Origin: Phaeoceros laevis
Lineage: Eukaryota > Anthocerotophyta > Anthocerotopsida > Notothyladales
NCBI GenBank assembly: GCA_049999765.1
Contig: JBNGIQ010009050.1
Span: 1 to 45,210 of the forward strand
DNA length: 45,210 bases
Direction of reading: 5' to 3'
The notes under the pieces were generated by a model, which was not told where the DNA came from, searched no databases, and saw only the letters and a list, made by a program, of their open reading frames with translations. How positions within the stretch are numbered: the stretch's first letter is position 1; every line of letters begins with the position of its first letter. The position numbers and the translations under genes were made by a program. Shown here piece after piece: positions 1 through 10,050 of this stretch.

Positions 1-95
1 GCATGCGCCTGCCCTGTCCTAGGGTTTGGAAGCCCCGCCCCAGGCTCTCCTCCCCTTCCCTTCCCGTCCCCCTGAGCCGAAGGAGTGAGCTCACC

Positions 96-1266
96 ATGGC
101 CTCTCCCGCCTTGTTCTTCGCCGCGCTGGTGCTGGCCCTTCTGTCCCTGCAGGCCGAGGCCGGCGGGTGGAAGAGTAAGCCTTCTTCTTGTGTGTGCTGC
201 TCCGAGTGTTGCTCCGATTTCCGCTGGCGTCTACAGCTGGCGTCTACAGCTTCTCATGCTCTGTGTTGCTATGGATGAATGCAGAGTGCTACAAGTACGG
301 CGGCGTGTGCGGTGACCCGGCCCTGGTAGGCGGCGATGGCGTCCAATTCTACTTCCACGGCCACAAGGACGCCGATTTCTGCCTCGTCTCCGACCGCAAC
401 CTGCACATCAACGCGCACTTCATCGGCAAGCGAGGGGAGAAGATGCGCCGCGACTTCACGTGGGTTCAGTCCCTGGGCATCCTCTTCGGCTCCCACCAGC
501 TCTACATCGGCGCCAACAAGGTGCGTCCTTGCCTTCTTTCTTAAGATTCCAATTGAGGAATTGAGGCAGGGGAAGAAGCAACCCTCACTCACTCACTGCT
601 ATGGCATTGCGTGGCATTGCTTTGCACCACATTGCAGGTTTCAAGCTGGGACAATGCCGTGGACCAGTTCACCCTAGCTTTCGACGCCAGCCCGGTGGTG
701 CTGCCCGTGGGCGCGGGCTCCTCCTGGAGCAGCGCCTACGACGGCGTGAGCATCAGCCGAGGCGAGGAAGGCACCAACTTCCTCACGGTGGAAGTGGAGG
801 GCCGCTTCCGGCTGCAGGCGCGCGTGGTGCCGGTGAGCCAGGAGGAGAACCTCGTCCACAACTACGGCGTCACTGCCGACGACTGCTTCGCGCACCTGGA
901 GCTCAGCTTCGATTTCGCGGCGCTGTCCCCAGGCGTGGCGGGCGTGCTGGGCCAGACCTACCGGCGGGACTTTGCGCACTCCGAGGCTCTCAAGCCCGGG
1001 CAGAGCATGCGCACCATGCACGGCANNNNNNNNNNNNNNNNNNNNNNNNNNNNNNNNNNNNNNNNNNNNNNNNNNNNNNNNNNNNNNNNNNNNNNNNNNN
1101 NNNNNNNNNNNNNNNNNNNNNNNNNGCGCTCATGAGCGCCGACTGCTCGGTGTCCAGGTTCGGAGGCATCGATGCTGCTGCTGGCTCGGCCTCGGAGGAG
1201 ATTTTGCACAATTTGCCTCAGCTCAGCTGCAGCACCGCCGGCACCGGCCTCGTCTGCAGGCGCTGA
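96..1266 (+). CDS. Root cap-domain secreted protein (LEA-related), copy 1, interrupted by an assembly gap
   Basis: Three exons fit: 96-174, 285-520 and 638-1266, with GTAAGC and GTGCGT donors and CAG acceptors, and the phase is kept throughout. The ATG at 96 opens a signal peptide of about 25 residues (hydrophobic ALFFAALVLALLSLQ, then AEAGG). The mature protein has an N-terminal block with GDPALVGGDGVQFYFHGHKD, SDRNLHINAHFIGKR and RDFTWVQSLGILF. It ends in the Root cap domain (Pfam Root_cap type), with VHNYGVTADDCFAHLELSF, GVLGQTYR and DCSVSRFGG. Family members are secreted and of unknown biochemical role; some are expressed in root caps or late embryos. A run of 100 N splits exon 3 and shifts the apparent frame: one base of a codon lies before the gap and a whole codon starts after it. 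A paralogue lies at 20337-21540 on the other strand. The family call is firm; the function is unknown. Confidence 0.88.
1026..1125. other. Assembly gap of 100 N inside Root cap gene 1
   Basis: Exactly 100 N. All three gaps in the window are this length, so it is a placeholder. Reading phase requires the true missing length to be 2 modulo 3. Alignment with the paralogue at 20.4 kb suggests only about seven residues are missing, or roughly 20 nt. Confidence 0.97.
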
Positions 1267-3762
1267 GGTTTGCAAGCAGACGTCTTCTTGGGCTGCACCA
1301 GGTGTGCCAGTTTGAAGAAGTGCTGCTTGCAATTGTGCACATTGGTTTCCGAGGGAGGAATTCGTTGTCTACAGGTTGTTGCTGCAGGCATAAAATGGTG
1401 GCAACTAGCAAGCCAGCCAAGGTGGTCTTTGACGACGGAGATGGTGATTTATGAATTCTTTGCAATGGGTTCTCAGTGGGTTCTCTGCCTGCACAGTCAC
1501 GGGCTCTTTGTTTGCTAGCCCAGCTGCCCAAGGCAGTAGAGCTGCCGTTGAGGTGCTGCTGAACTGTTGCAAGCAATCCGTCTAAAGTAGAGACTGCTGC
1601 TCAGCGTATATAGTGATTAGGCAGATACTCCGTCAGCGGAAATAGCTCAAGCACTTTGTGTTTGACGTTTTTGGATGCGGCGTTCGAAGGACTCCGCAGT
1701 GTCCATTTCTTTACTACTGAATAAGAGAGCAGTTCTGCTCCTTTTGCCTTATCTTCTAGAGACTTAGTTTCATTTGGAAGTGGAGGCTTTGTTTTTCTTG
1801 TTTGCCACATCTGTTGGATGTAAGCATATTCGACACCTACTGCACCCGTACGGCTGAAGCCGATGGCAAGACGTGCTCCTTTCTGACACGCAAGTCATGT
1901 GCCTTGCAACATCTCTTGCTTGTCATTGCCGGAAAAGCGCGCCCGACATGTCACCGAGTCGGACATGGCACTGTTCCAGTACGATAAAGAGGTTCCCATC
2001 CGAACTCGCTGCACTGCCACCACATTGAGGTGGCTACATTCCAAACGGGTGGGTGGGTGGGTGCAAAGAAGGGTATGTGCAAGTCTGTCTGCGCAAGGAT
2101 GGTCAAGTCTGTCTGTGCAAGTATGTCTCTTTGATCATGATGAATGGCCGTCTGATGAATGGCCACTTGGGAAGGTGTCAGGTGTCCGGCCTGTACAGTC
2201 GGACACCCATTCATCTGTGGCATCCCTGGCCCCCATGGTGAAAAAACAAATGATGCGAATAGGGCTAGTATGGCGCCTCCAAATTGACTCTGGTCGACAC
2301 GTCACATCCCCAACAGAGCACGCCGACGCTGATGCATCATCCTTGGAGTACAGTGGTAGGGCTGACGTCGTCCTTGGGCTGGGCTCCGCCTGCCTCCAAT
2401 GGCAGGTAGACGTGTCCAGACTGGTGCTTTGGGAAATGTGTGACTCTTGCTGCATCGCAATGCCGGCCAACGAAGGACGCCGGTGCTTGCTTGCTGTCGT
2501 AATGGGCTGGCGTATGCAGCTTGCATCCCACCACACACGAGGCGTCAGGACAATGATGAATGCTCGGCTTCCATGAGTCAGCACAGTTTTCACCAACTTT
2601 TTACCAGCTACAGAATGTGTCAACTGTGGGGAGAGATCTTTTACTGAGCCCTGGTCAGTAACTAGCGGGCAAACGATGTTGGGAGGGGTTACGTTAGCAA
2701 AAATCGTCTGTGTGATTGGCCTCTTTGTCAATCAAGGCTGGGGAGATGGATTTCAAGATGTGTTTTATCTTAGATGTCAGTCGTCGGACTGTGGGACTCT
2801 TATCCCGGTGTTTTTTCTTCATATTCTTCCTTTTTCCAGCTATCAGCCAATCCGACCGTTAAAGACAAGCTGGGATCCCGGGTCGCACAGATTCTGATGC
2901 GACCAACCCGCCGCCTGCCACCGCCGCTTCTTGCGGAGGGGATCCCGATGTATTTGTGGCATGCCGGGATCTCGGGGCTGTCCAATGGAGCACATACAAT
3001 TGTCGATTATTAGCCTTATGACGCTTGTTGACACTGACGTGGCATGTCGCTAGAGACCGGCGCCTGGGAACACGGGGGTTGCCCTAGTATCCAAGTACCA
3101 CTACTGTTGCTGCACTAGTCTACTGTGAAGTTGGACTGTTGAAGGGGTCGTCTTACGCCGTAGTCCACCAGTTCCGGGAACCGGGTGACCGTCTCCAAAG
3201 GCGCTTGAGACAGGCCGGAAGGCCGCCGGTTACGGGTTACCGGTGGCCATGTTAGAGCCCGCTCGGTCTGCGGCCAGGAGCTCCCAAGGCATGAGCTGCC
3301 CAGGCGTCGCCGGATTGGGCAGATTCACAGTTTCCCAGACAGCATGTCCATTCCGGCCACCGTGCTGCTCACTCCGTTGTGAATTCTGGTGGTAGTCAGC
3401 TTTGGATCACATCGTTGAGCGATTCATGATCATTCTCGGTATCAAAATGAAGTTGGCGCACAAAGATTTCTGAAAAATAAACTCGATAGCTAGTCCGAAA
3501 ATATTCAAAGATGGTTAGCTTGAAAAGCTTGCTCAACATGTTAAAGTACTTGGTACATTGTGAGACCTGAAAATGTTAGAATGGAAGCGCCTAAGAAAGT
3601 TAGCCCAAACCCTGCTTTGAAGCTCAACAAATGTTACATGTATATTTTCAAATAAAATAAGAGAATTTTCTCATTATAAAAAATTTTCAACAACTTCTTT
3701 CACAAAGTTTGAACCTATTTTAAGGGGAATCGTATTTTTAAATGAGGTCTTGCACATCATCT
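1267..3762. other. Intergenic stretch with no supported gene
   Basis: No ORF here shows a recognisable domain, a clear ATG with coding character, or a plausible exon chain. A GGGT run lies near 2047-2063. At 2870-2950 there are two GGGATCCCG palindromes about 70 bp apart. The 3' UTR of the Root cap gene probably occupies the first few hundred bases. Confidence 0.5.
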
Positions 3763-4249
3763 TTAAGGAACTTCAGACCTACAATAACGACATGTCACTT
3801 TGAGCATGTCCAACCAATGGTCTATGCATTCTTTTGTGGAATTGATGTCCACATGGAAGCACTCTAGCTTTTATACCGGTGGAGAATTCAACCAGACATA
3901 TCGAACACTCTTCTGGAGCTTTGTTCGAAGCCTTGAGCTAATATTCAAAAACTGGAAGCAAGTGGTTTCGATGAAGCTCGTTGGTGCTGGAGATTGTTTC
4001 ATTCAAAGGTGCTGCAGCTAGACGGGGCCTGGGTTCTTCGTCTTCCTCAAGAAACGCGATCATCCGTGCCCGAGTCGCCGAAAAAATAAACATGATAATC
4101 CTATCTACCTCCTCATCATCTGGATCGACAACACTAGGAAATCGTCCCCTTACAAAGTCTACTGTCGCTTCGTCAAATTCAGACTCCAGCCATCCTAATA
4201 GCCATCCATTACGTCTACGAACTACTGAACTTAGAACATGATCAGCCAT
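3763..4249 (-). pseudogene. RING-H2 finger protein, pseudogene
   Basis: Reading leftwards from ATG 4249 (or 4273), an open frame runs 103-111 residues to TAG at 3940-3938. In the same frame just after the stop comes a clear RING-H2 start, APEECSICLVEFSTGIKARV, then LPCGHQFH. One extra base near 3829-3835 then shifts the frame. The rest follows in the next frame: CIDHWLDMLKVTCRYCRSEV and a stop at 3763-3765. Together these give the C3H2C3 zinc ligands of a RING-H2 ubiquitin ligase, broken by one stop and one frameshift. The upstream half is acidic and has no domain I recognise. An intron across the stop is possible, but it would not explain the frameshift inside the RING. A second scrap of the same finger lies at 10001-10050. 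Confidence 0.72.
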
Positions 4250-4432
4250 TTGTAGTCTCAGAATCTCAAACATGTGATCCTCTCAATGGATGCAAACATA
4301 TACTGAAGCACCACCAATTGCAACCTCCTATACAAACGCCCTTTACATGAAAGCAATGCAAGATTTGAGCGTGTAGATAAGTGTTGTGGAACATACTTGC
4401 ACATATATAGTAACTCCAAGGCTTGTCTCGGT

Positions 4433-4566
4433 GGAGACGCCTTTAGCCTTGGTCTTTTAATTTTTTTACCAACAAAAGAAATTAAAGACCGAGGCCAGAA
4501 GAGGCATCTCCTTTAGCCATGGTGTTTAAAGTTTTTTACACACAAAAAAAATTAAAGACCAAGGCC
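4433..4566. repeat. Tandem pair of A/T-loop inverted repeats
   Basis: Unit 1 has arms 4433-4463 and 4479-4511: GGAGACGCCTTTAGCC then TTGGTCTTTTAATT pairs imperfectly with AATTAAAGACCGAGGCC and GGCATCTCC. Unit 2 (4507-4566) repeats the design, with GCCATGGTGTTTAAAG against ATTAAAGACCAAGGCC. The two units also resemble each other head to tail. This looks like a small non-autonomous element or a hairpin-forming remnant. No target-site duplication was confirmed. Confidence 0.55.
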
Positions 4567-5184
4567 AAGTGAGTGTCCTAAAGTGATTAACTAAGCCAAC
4601 GTGAGACTCCCGACCCTGTACTTTAGCTCAAAACCCTAATTAGCTTATCCCTTTGATTAAGCTAAAGACACAACTAATCCAAGCTTGATATGATTTAAAG
4701 TATATATTTTACACTAAAAAATACCAATAAAAATGGGCATAGTCTTTTGGTTGCAACTTGGAGACTCAATTGGCTTGAATGTATTTGGTCACCCCGTTAT
4801 CCTAAAGCAAATCAACCCCTTACATTCTTCTTTCTTTTGTTTTTTGATTGCACTTAGGTCCTCCTTCTAGTCCTCCAAAGACCAAACAGTACACAATTAG
4901 AAGGAGATTTTTATGGATTTTATTTTAGCCAATCTAAAAAATCTTTATGGCAAATTATCCTACATAGTTAGTTTCAGGCTACTAACCAAAAACACTGTGT
5001 ACCAAAAAGCCAAGGGAAACCCTATGGCTTCAATGTGCCGGAATAGAGCACAACCCTGTAGGGGTGCACCGAAGGTAGGTGCCGTGCCGTGCCACATCTC
5101 TGCGTTAGCTTGCACGTACAAAATCATCGTCATCATCAGTGTTGCTTTTGTTGGAACTAAATTAAGCATGTGCCATACGTCTTA
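4567..5184. other. A/T-rich intergenic stretch with no gene seen
   Basis: Low-GC sequence with several poly-A and poly-T runs between the inverted-repeat pair and the hairpin block. No coding signal was found in either direction. Confidence 0.5.
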
Positions 5185-5278
5185 GGTAACCCCCGAGAGG
5201 AGGGGGGTTACCGGCGAGTAATCCCCCTCGCGCCGGGGGATTACGAGCCGGTCACCCCCCTCCTCGAGGGGCGTTACC
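5185..5278. repeat. Three consecutive GC-rich hairpins
   Basis: Hairpin 1 has perfect 10-bp arms GGTAACCCCC (5185-5194) and GGGGGTTACC (5203-5212). Hairpin 2 has perfect arms GTAATCCCCC (5218-5227) and GGGGGATTAC (5235-5244). Hairpin 3 (about 5250-5278) is an imperfect version, GGTCACCCCC against GGGGCGTTACC. All three share a GGTNACCCCC-like arm and sit about 32 nt apart. This is a tandem array of palindromes in an otherwise A/T-rich area. Confidence 0.8.
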
Positions 5279-5418
5279 GGACGTTATCCGGTCGCCGAGT
5301 TATGGCCGCGCGCACGAGCGGTAAATTTACTTTTACTTTCTACCTCAAATTAATTAAACTTTTCGGCCGAGCGCTGCGAACAAAAAACAACGCCACGCGG
5401 CCTCTTCCTATTGCCTTC

Positions 5419-5434
5419 GTTAGGGTTTAGGTTT
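5419..5434 (+). promoter_or_regulatory. Telo-box-like motif upstream of the repeat ORF
   Basis: GTTAGGGTTTAGGTTT contains the reverse complement of the plant telo-box (AAACCCTAA). In plants this motif is common just upstream of genes active in growing cells. It lies about 60 bp before the ATG at 5492. Its function here is inferred from position only. Confidence 0.35.
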
Positions 5435-5491
5435 CGCATTTCTTTTAAGGCGCCGAAGATTTGGTGATGGCGGAGCTTGGGCGCTGGGGCG

Positions 5492-5824
5492 ATGGCGGTC
5501 AGCCCTGGTCATGGCGCGGTGGTGCCCTGGTCATGGCGCGGTGGTGCCCTGGTCATGGCGGTTGTGGCGGAGCGGCGAATTTCTGCTATGGTGGAGGATC
5601 TACGACGGAAGCTCAAGCTGGACCTGAGCCGGGACCATGGTGTGACGGAAGATCTCACCTCTGAGCCTGCTGTGGCGGCGGATTTGAGCCACGAGCCTGC
5701 TGCTCCGCCAGATCTGAGCCGGGAGCATGTTGTGACGGCTGATCTCAGCCACGAGCCTGCTATGGCGGCGGATTTGAGCCATGAGCTTGCTGCGCCGCCA
5801 GATCTGAGTCCTGGAGCCTGCTGA
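5492..5824 (+). CDS. Hypothetical ORF with decapeptide tandem repeats
   Basis: Reading from ATG 5492, the last two thirds (from 5621) consist of six 10-residue repeats plus a partial seventh, at exact 30-nt spacing: 5621, 5651, 5681, 5711, 5741, 5771 and 5801. The consensus is DLSHEPAxxx, ending in APP, VAA or VTA. Units 1-3 and 4-6 pair off as a 90-nt higher-order repeat. The stop is TGA at 5822-5824. The first third overlaps a 22-bp tandem repeat that is not a multiple of three, so the N-terminal frame could be accidental. A second ORF from ATG 5467 covers the same DNA in another frame. No known domain was seen. It may be a young gene, an exon of a larger gene, or a repeat that merely stays open. 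Confidence 0.3.
   Translation: MAVSPGHGAVVPWSWRGGALVMAVVAERRISAMVEDLRRKLKLDLSRDHGVTEDLTSEPAVAADLSHEPAAPPDLSREHVVTADLSHEPAMAADLSHELAAPPDLSPGAC
5503..5560. repeat. 22-bp tandem repeat
   Basis: Copies begin at 5503, 5525 and 5547 (the last partial), with unit start CCCTGGTCATGGCGCGG. The period is exactly 22 bp. Confidence 0.85.
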
Positions 5825-6859
5825 TCCGGTGGATCTGAGCCGTGAAGCGAGGGGAGCTTGATGCAGCAGATGACTGGTGAGCGCTTTGGCTACATCTTGG
5901 TGTTTTTGTCCTCCGTTGAGCGCAGCAATGTAAGGATTTGCAGGTTTTTGGTGTCATGAATCCATGTGACAGCCTTTTCCTGTCCCGTTTCTCCCGCCTG
6001 CTATCGTCCTGTTTACAATGTGAGAACCACTTCCATATGCAAGTCTGCAAACTCCGTGTGATATGAAATCTTGCTGTTCCTGTGTTGTTCTTGTGTGGTT
6101 TCTAACGTGCAGAACAATGGAGTTCTGGCTTATGTAACAAGCATTGCAACTTATTTGGCAGTATGGAAGTGAGCATCTAACCTATTTGGCTTTCAAGCTC
6201 CGAATTCTACTTTTTGTGGCCGTAAATCACCTTGAGTGCCTCGTTACTGCAGGTTGGGTCAGGCTTGGTCTTCAAATGGGTCAGGCTTGGTCTTTAAATT
6301 TGTCTGCAGTAGGAAGGGATCAAGCATTCCGGAGGAACATTCTTACGGAGGACGTTTGGCAGCGTGTAGGATGTAGGGAGGAACATTCTTAGGGAGGAAG
6401 TTTCGCAGCGTGTAGGATGTAGGAAGTTTGACTCGGCATTATGGATTCTTGATGCCCGCATTCTTGAGCTTTGACTCGAGATTATGTAGCTTTGACCATT
6501 GGATTATGACATTGACTACACTATTATGTGTTCTCACCTTTCTCATAATGTGTGTGAAAGTTGTTTTACCCCCCTTCAGATCAAACTTCAATTAACCGGA
6601 TAGCAAAACTTTTAGTACCGGATCACCGGCCCGAGGAAACCCGAAAAGGGCTGAAAGATTACGGCATTTGGACGCCGGGAGTGCGCGCGGCTGTAAACGA
6701 GGCGATATGATAACGGAGTAGTAGCCTAGTAGTAGCGTAGTAGCTAGTTACTAGCGACATGCGAACATACCACTTCGACCAAACGCCCAGTTGTTCAAAA
6801 GCACATTAACCGTTTCAAATTAAATAATTATATTGTCTGGATGAACTTGTCTGCCTTCC
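5825..6859. other. Intergenic stretch with no gene seen
   Basis: Short direct repeats are visible near 6250-6300 (a GGTCAGGCTTGGTCTT unit twice) and 6330-6430 (a GAGGAACATTCTTA unit twice). No coding region is supported. Confidence 0.5.
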
Positions 6860-7865
6860 CCGTCCCCGTCCCAGCGGCGGTTGCCTCGTCCATGACGATC
6901 ACTCTGGAGCGGCGCAGAAGACTCCAACCACAGCAACCAAGTCCCCCTTGCTGATCTTGATGTTCAAATCGTTCAGGGTGAAAGCCCCTCCTGTCTCAGA
7001 CAGAGATCGCTACAACGTCAACATAGTTGTATCTTCATTTGTAGTTCTCACACTTGTGCCCAATCCCAGGCTTGAATTTCATGAACCCCTCTTATCCAGA
7101 CTACTCTCCCTCAGGCTTGCTGAACATTTTCCATTCGTGTAGGTCCCCCGCAAATCCCAAGTGAAAGTATAGCCGATTGCAAGAACGGATGCTTAGAACT
7201 GGGGCTTGATCCTTCTGCAACCATAGCTTCCCCTACTTGTAAAGTACACTGCCGCGGGAGCTTTAGAGAACACCCACACTCTCACAAAAACACTGAACAA
7301 GGCCAAAATAGTGAAGGCCTTGCTGGGGTTCAGGTTCCTATCATGCAAACTTTAAGCAACGTATGTCCCGAACGTGACAAGAGAAGCGAATGGAGTCACG
7401 CAGTCCCTGAGCGTCAAAGTGGAAGCCCGCAGTTATGAAGCCTTCCTTATGAAACCCATCTCCGTGTTCCGAAGCTTCTCACATTTGCTCGAGAAACGCT
7501 GAAGTCCATCCAGTGTACTCGACAACTCGAATCCCTGTCAGACTTTCTCCAACCAAGCGCACTCTAGCATCAGTCACCACAACAGCCTTGCCGCGCAGCG
7601 TCGCTACACCTCGGGCCATCCACAGCTGCATCGGCAGCGTCAGGAAGCAGATCCGCACACCAGGAACCGCAGAAAGACCATTCTCCGACAAACAGAAGGC
7701 AGCAACCACCGCCATCTCCACCACCAAATGCCACGCAAAGTGGAAATACGTGGCCCCATCAAGCAGCTTCTGCACGCGTATCGTTGGTTGGTCACCAACA
7801 GAATTCTCCACACGCCGAACGTTGCCTCAAGAGGGAGAGCGGCAGACGATTTATTCAACACTGGG
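6860..7865 (-). pseudogene. ABCC transporter pseudogene: TMD1-NBD1 fused by deletion to NBD2
   Basis: Read on the minus strand, this follows the intact ABCC gene at 12127-16269. It starts near a VTN(D)QKLLDG equivalent at about 7860, continues through transmembrane domain 1 (FHFAWHLVVEMAVVAAFC, then RGKAVVVTDARVRLVGE, 7811-7500), and covers the FTWD segment and the serine-rich NBD1 insertion (7200-7000). It reaches the start of the NBD1 nucleotide fold at about 6930. There it jumps straight to the NBD2 Walker B region (LRRSRVIVMDEATAA equivalent, about 6870-6920), omitting about 2.2 kb of the parent. Frameshifts and stops occur throughout. It has no introns, like the intact gene. It is clearly non-functional as a transporter. 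Confidence 0.9.
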
Positions 7866-9199
7866 TCCTGCCTCGCCAGGCCTGAGAGTCCACGCACGTA
7901 GATGGAAAATGGGCCTGCTGGAGACAGAATCTGGATGTCTTGGTTGAAGGGGATTGATTAATTGCAGTGCCAAGCTTGCCTGTGCTTAAGCTGCTTTGCC
8001 CGCTGTCAGCTAAGCAAGCTGCTGAGGCTTAATTAGAGGCAAGCTGCTGAGGCTTGGAGGCCTCTGTGTCAAAGAAGAATTTTGCAGGTCGAAGGTGGTC
8101 AACTCGAGGAAACTTGTGGAAGCTCATTACAGTCAACAAACTGCAATGACGGAGGGACACCTTTTCACCTTCACCAGTTGTGCTGAAAAAAATCTGTACC
8201 TTCCACGTTACACCTTCAGAGTGCAAGCATCTTGCAATTGAACGACGAACATGGACATTGCAGCTCTGTTTTGCAGAAAGCTGTAAAACTGGGCGGAAGA
8301 GGAAGGAACCAAGGACGGAAGGACTCTCTGCAAACTGCAATTTTAATCAAAAGTGCGTCCTTCTAACAAAAAAGAAGAAAGTGCGGCCTTATAAATAGGT
8401 ATAATTGGTACAGCTGTGGACGTCAGACATGAAAAACGTGAGCTCTAGTCATGATCAAACAACGTTGAACTAACCGTAACCGCCTTGGCTCTACTTTCCG
8501 AGACAGATTTGTGAAGGCAGAGTTTCTGAAGTCTGACCAAGATTTCATGTTGTATAGGAAGCGAAGCAGGATTGTCACGGTGCTAGGTTGTACAGGAAGA
8601 CATGGCAGAAAAGGCTATATAGCTAAAAACGGAGAGAAAACACCTCATCCAGATGTGCTTGCAAACAAAAGGACCCAAGGGCAAGGTACGGTGCCTTGCA
8701 GGCTAGCTTGAAGCTGCGGACCCTGCTTCCGAGTGTCATGAAGGTAATGTTTTGAAGCTCCATGAGCATGTTATCGATTGCAAGTTGAGAATGCTGCAAG
8801 TCCAACCGGCCCTTGTGAGGGAGCTGATCATGAAAGCTCTAGAGCCGGCCAAATGTCCATGCACAAGTTCATCCATGGCCAACAGGCAAGCATCCATCCT
8901 GCGCTCAGGACAGACAAATGAAGGCACGGATTGAGGTTTCTACCAGTGAATACACTAGCCTGGACCCTGGCATGGTGGGGGTGTGAAGTCAAATTTTGTC
9001 TTCCAGAAACTGAATTTTGCCGCAAAGCAGGGAGAAACTTGTTGTGTTCAGTCACTGTAGTGCTGCCTTCGACCTCATCCAAACGATGCTTTTGAGGTGC
9101 TTGTTTGAATATAGTGTACCACACATTCCAAGCGAACAGGGATCTTGCAAGGCCCCTACTAGAAATAAAAAACCAGATCGGTCATGCCATTCTCAGACC
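7866..9199. other. Intergenic stretch between ABCC fragments
   Basis: No clear ABCC sequence was recognised, apart from a weak LVHGHLAGS-like match on the minus strand near 8850. A 15-bp duplication (AAGCTGCTGAGGCTT) occurs at about 8018 and 8042. No gene is supported. Confidence 0.45.
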
Positions 9200-9345
9200 A
9201 ACATGATGTAGGCCCTGTGGTTGGCATCGATGAGTGCTGTCAGGCGGGTGTCAACCCGGGTGGTGTCACCATAAGCATGGATGGAGACGATGCCTGCCAG
9301 GGTCTGTTCGAAGTGCTCAAACATTGGGCAGTGAGAGATGCCATA
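9200..9345 (-). pseudogene. ABCC transporter fragment from TMD2
   Basis: The minus strand encodes GISHCPMFEHFEQTLAGIVS, IHAYGDTTR and LIDANHRAYIM. This matches the intact gene's second transmembrane domain at about 15004-15150 (ISRSPMYEHFAQALAGIISI and so on). It is a single short block. It lies 5' of the TMD1 fragment on the same strand, so the parent order is scrambled or two separate copies are present. Confidence 0.88.
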
Positions 9346-10000
9346 GATCTGTGCCATAAGTAGCGGACAGTAAGTGCTCAGAAATGCTGCCCCTCTTTGA
9401 TATTTTGGTGTTTGAAGAGACCCCTTGTAAATGATCTGTGCAACAGCCTCATGAAGCCAAGCCTCGGGAAAGTGGATGCTTCGGTTAGGCACGCGTTTAG
9501 AAGTTGGAAGCAATTGGCCTCATCACTCCCGTCTCCAAGCGTTTTACAACATTATGCCCTGCTCCTTGACAAGGACCCTGTCGTGAGTTCGTCAAATGTT
9601 CAGCGGCTTCAGCCGATACATTACCCACCCTGCCTTCAAATAAATTTCCACATCCCTAAAATAGAACAATAGTGTGACACGCAGGAAGCTGTGTCCTTCT
9701 AGCTAATTAGTCTGGTTGGAGGAACCACCCACTACTGCAGTACTGCAGTGGAACCAGTTCCCAAGTTCCGAGCTTGGGAAGGAAAGAAGATATATTCCAG
9801 CTTTATAAAGCCCTTTGGGAAAGGGCATTGCAAAAATCTTTTAACTCTCAAAAGCTCTAAGCACAAGTATGCAAAAATGCAAATATATAGAGGACCTTTA
9901 CTCATAATGAGGCTAGCATAACAACGTAAGATATGTGTTTTACATTTGACTCGCTATCTTTTTGATTTGGATTTGCTCATTATCTCAAAAAAGTATGCAT
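9346..10000. other. Intergenic stretch with no gene seen
   Basis: No coding region, RNA gene or clear repeat was recognised. Confidence 0.45.
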
Positions 10001-10050
10001 CTACAACAAGGGCATGTCACTTTGCGCATGTCCAGCCATTGGTCTGAAAG
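10001..10050 (-). pseudogene. RING-H2 finger scrap
   Basis: The minus strand reads DQWLDMRKVTCPCCR. This matches the second half of the RING-H2 finger broken at 3763-4249 (DHWLDMLKVTCRYCR), and the DNA is similar over about 45 bp. The first zinc-ligand half is not present next to it. A polypyrimidine-AG directly upstream could be an old splice acceptor. Confidence 0.6.

Noticed and set aside
1899-2576. 225-codon open frame on the plus strand
   Set aside because: It opens with GTG, its first ATG is over 20 codons in, and no domain, repeat or splice context supports it. An overlapping minus-strand frame (2135-2731) is equally long and equally featureless.
3938-4273. Transposase fragment (Harbinger-like acidic start)
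   Set aside because: The RING-H2 ligands continuing in frame after the stop explain the region better.
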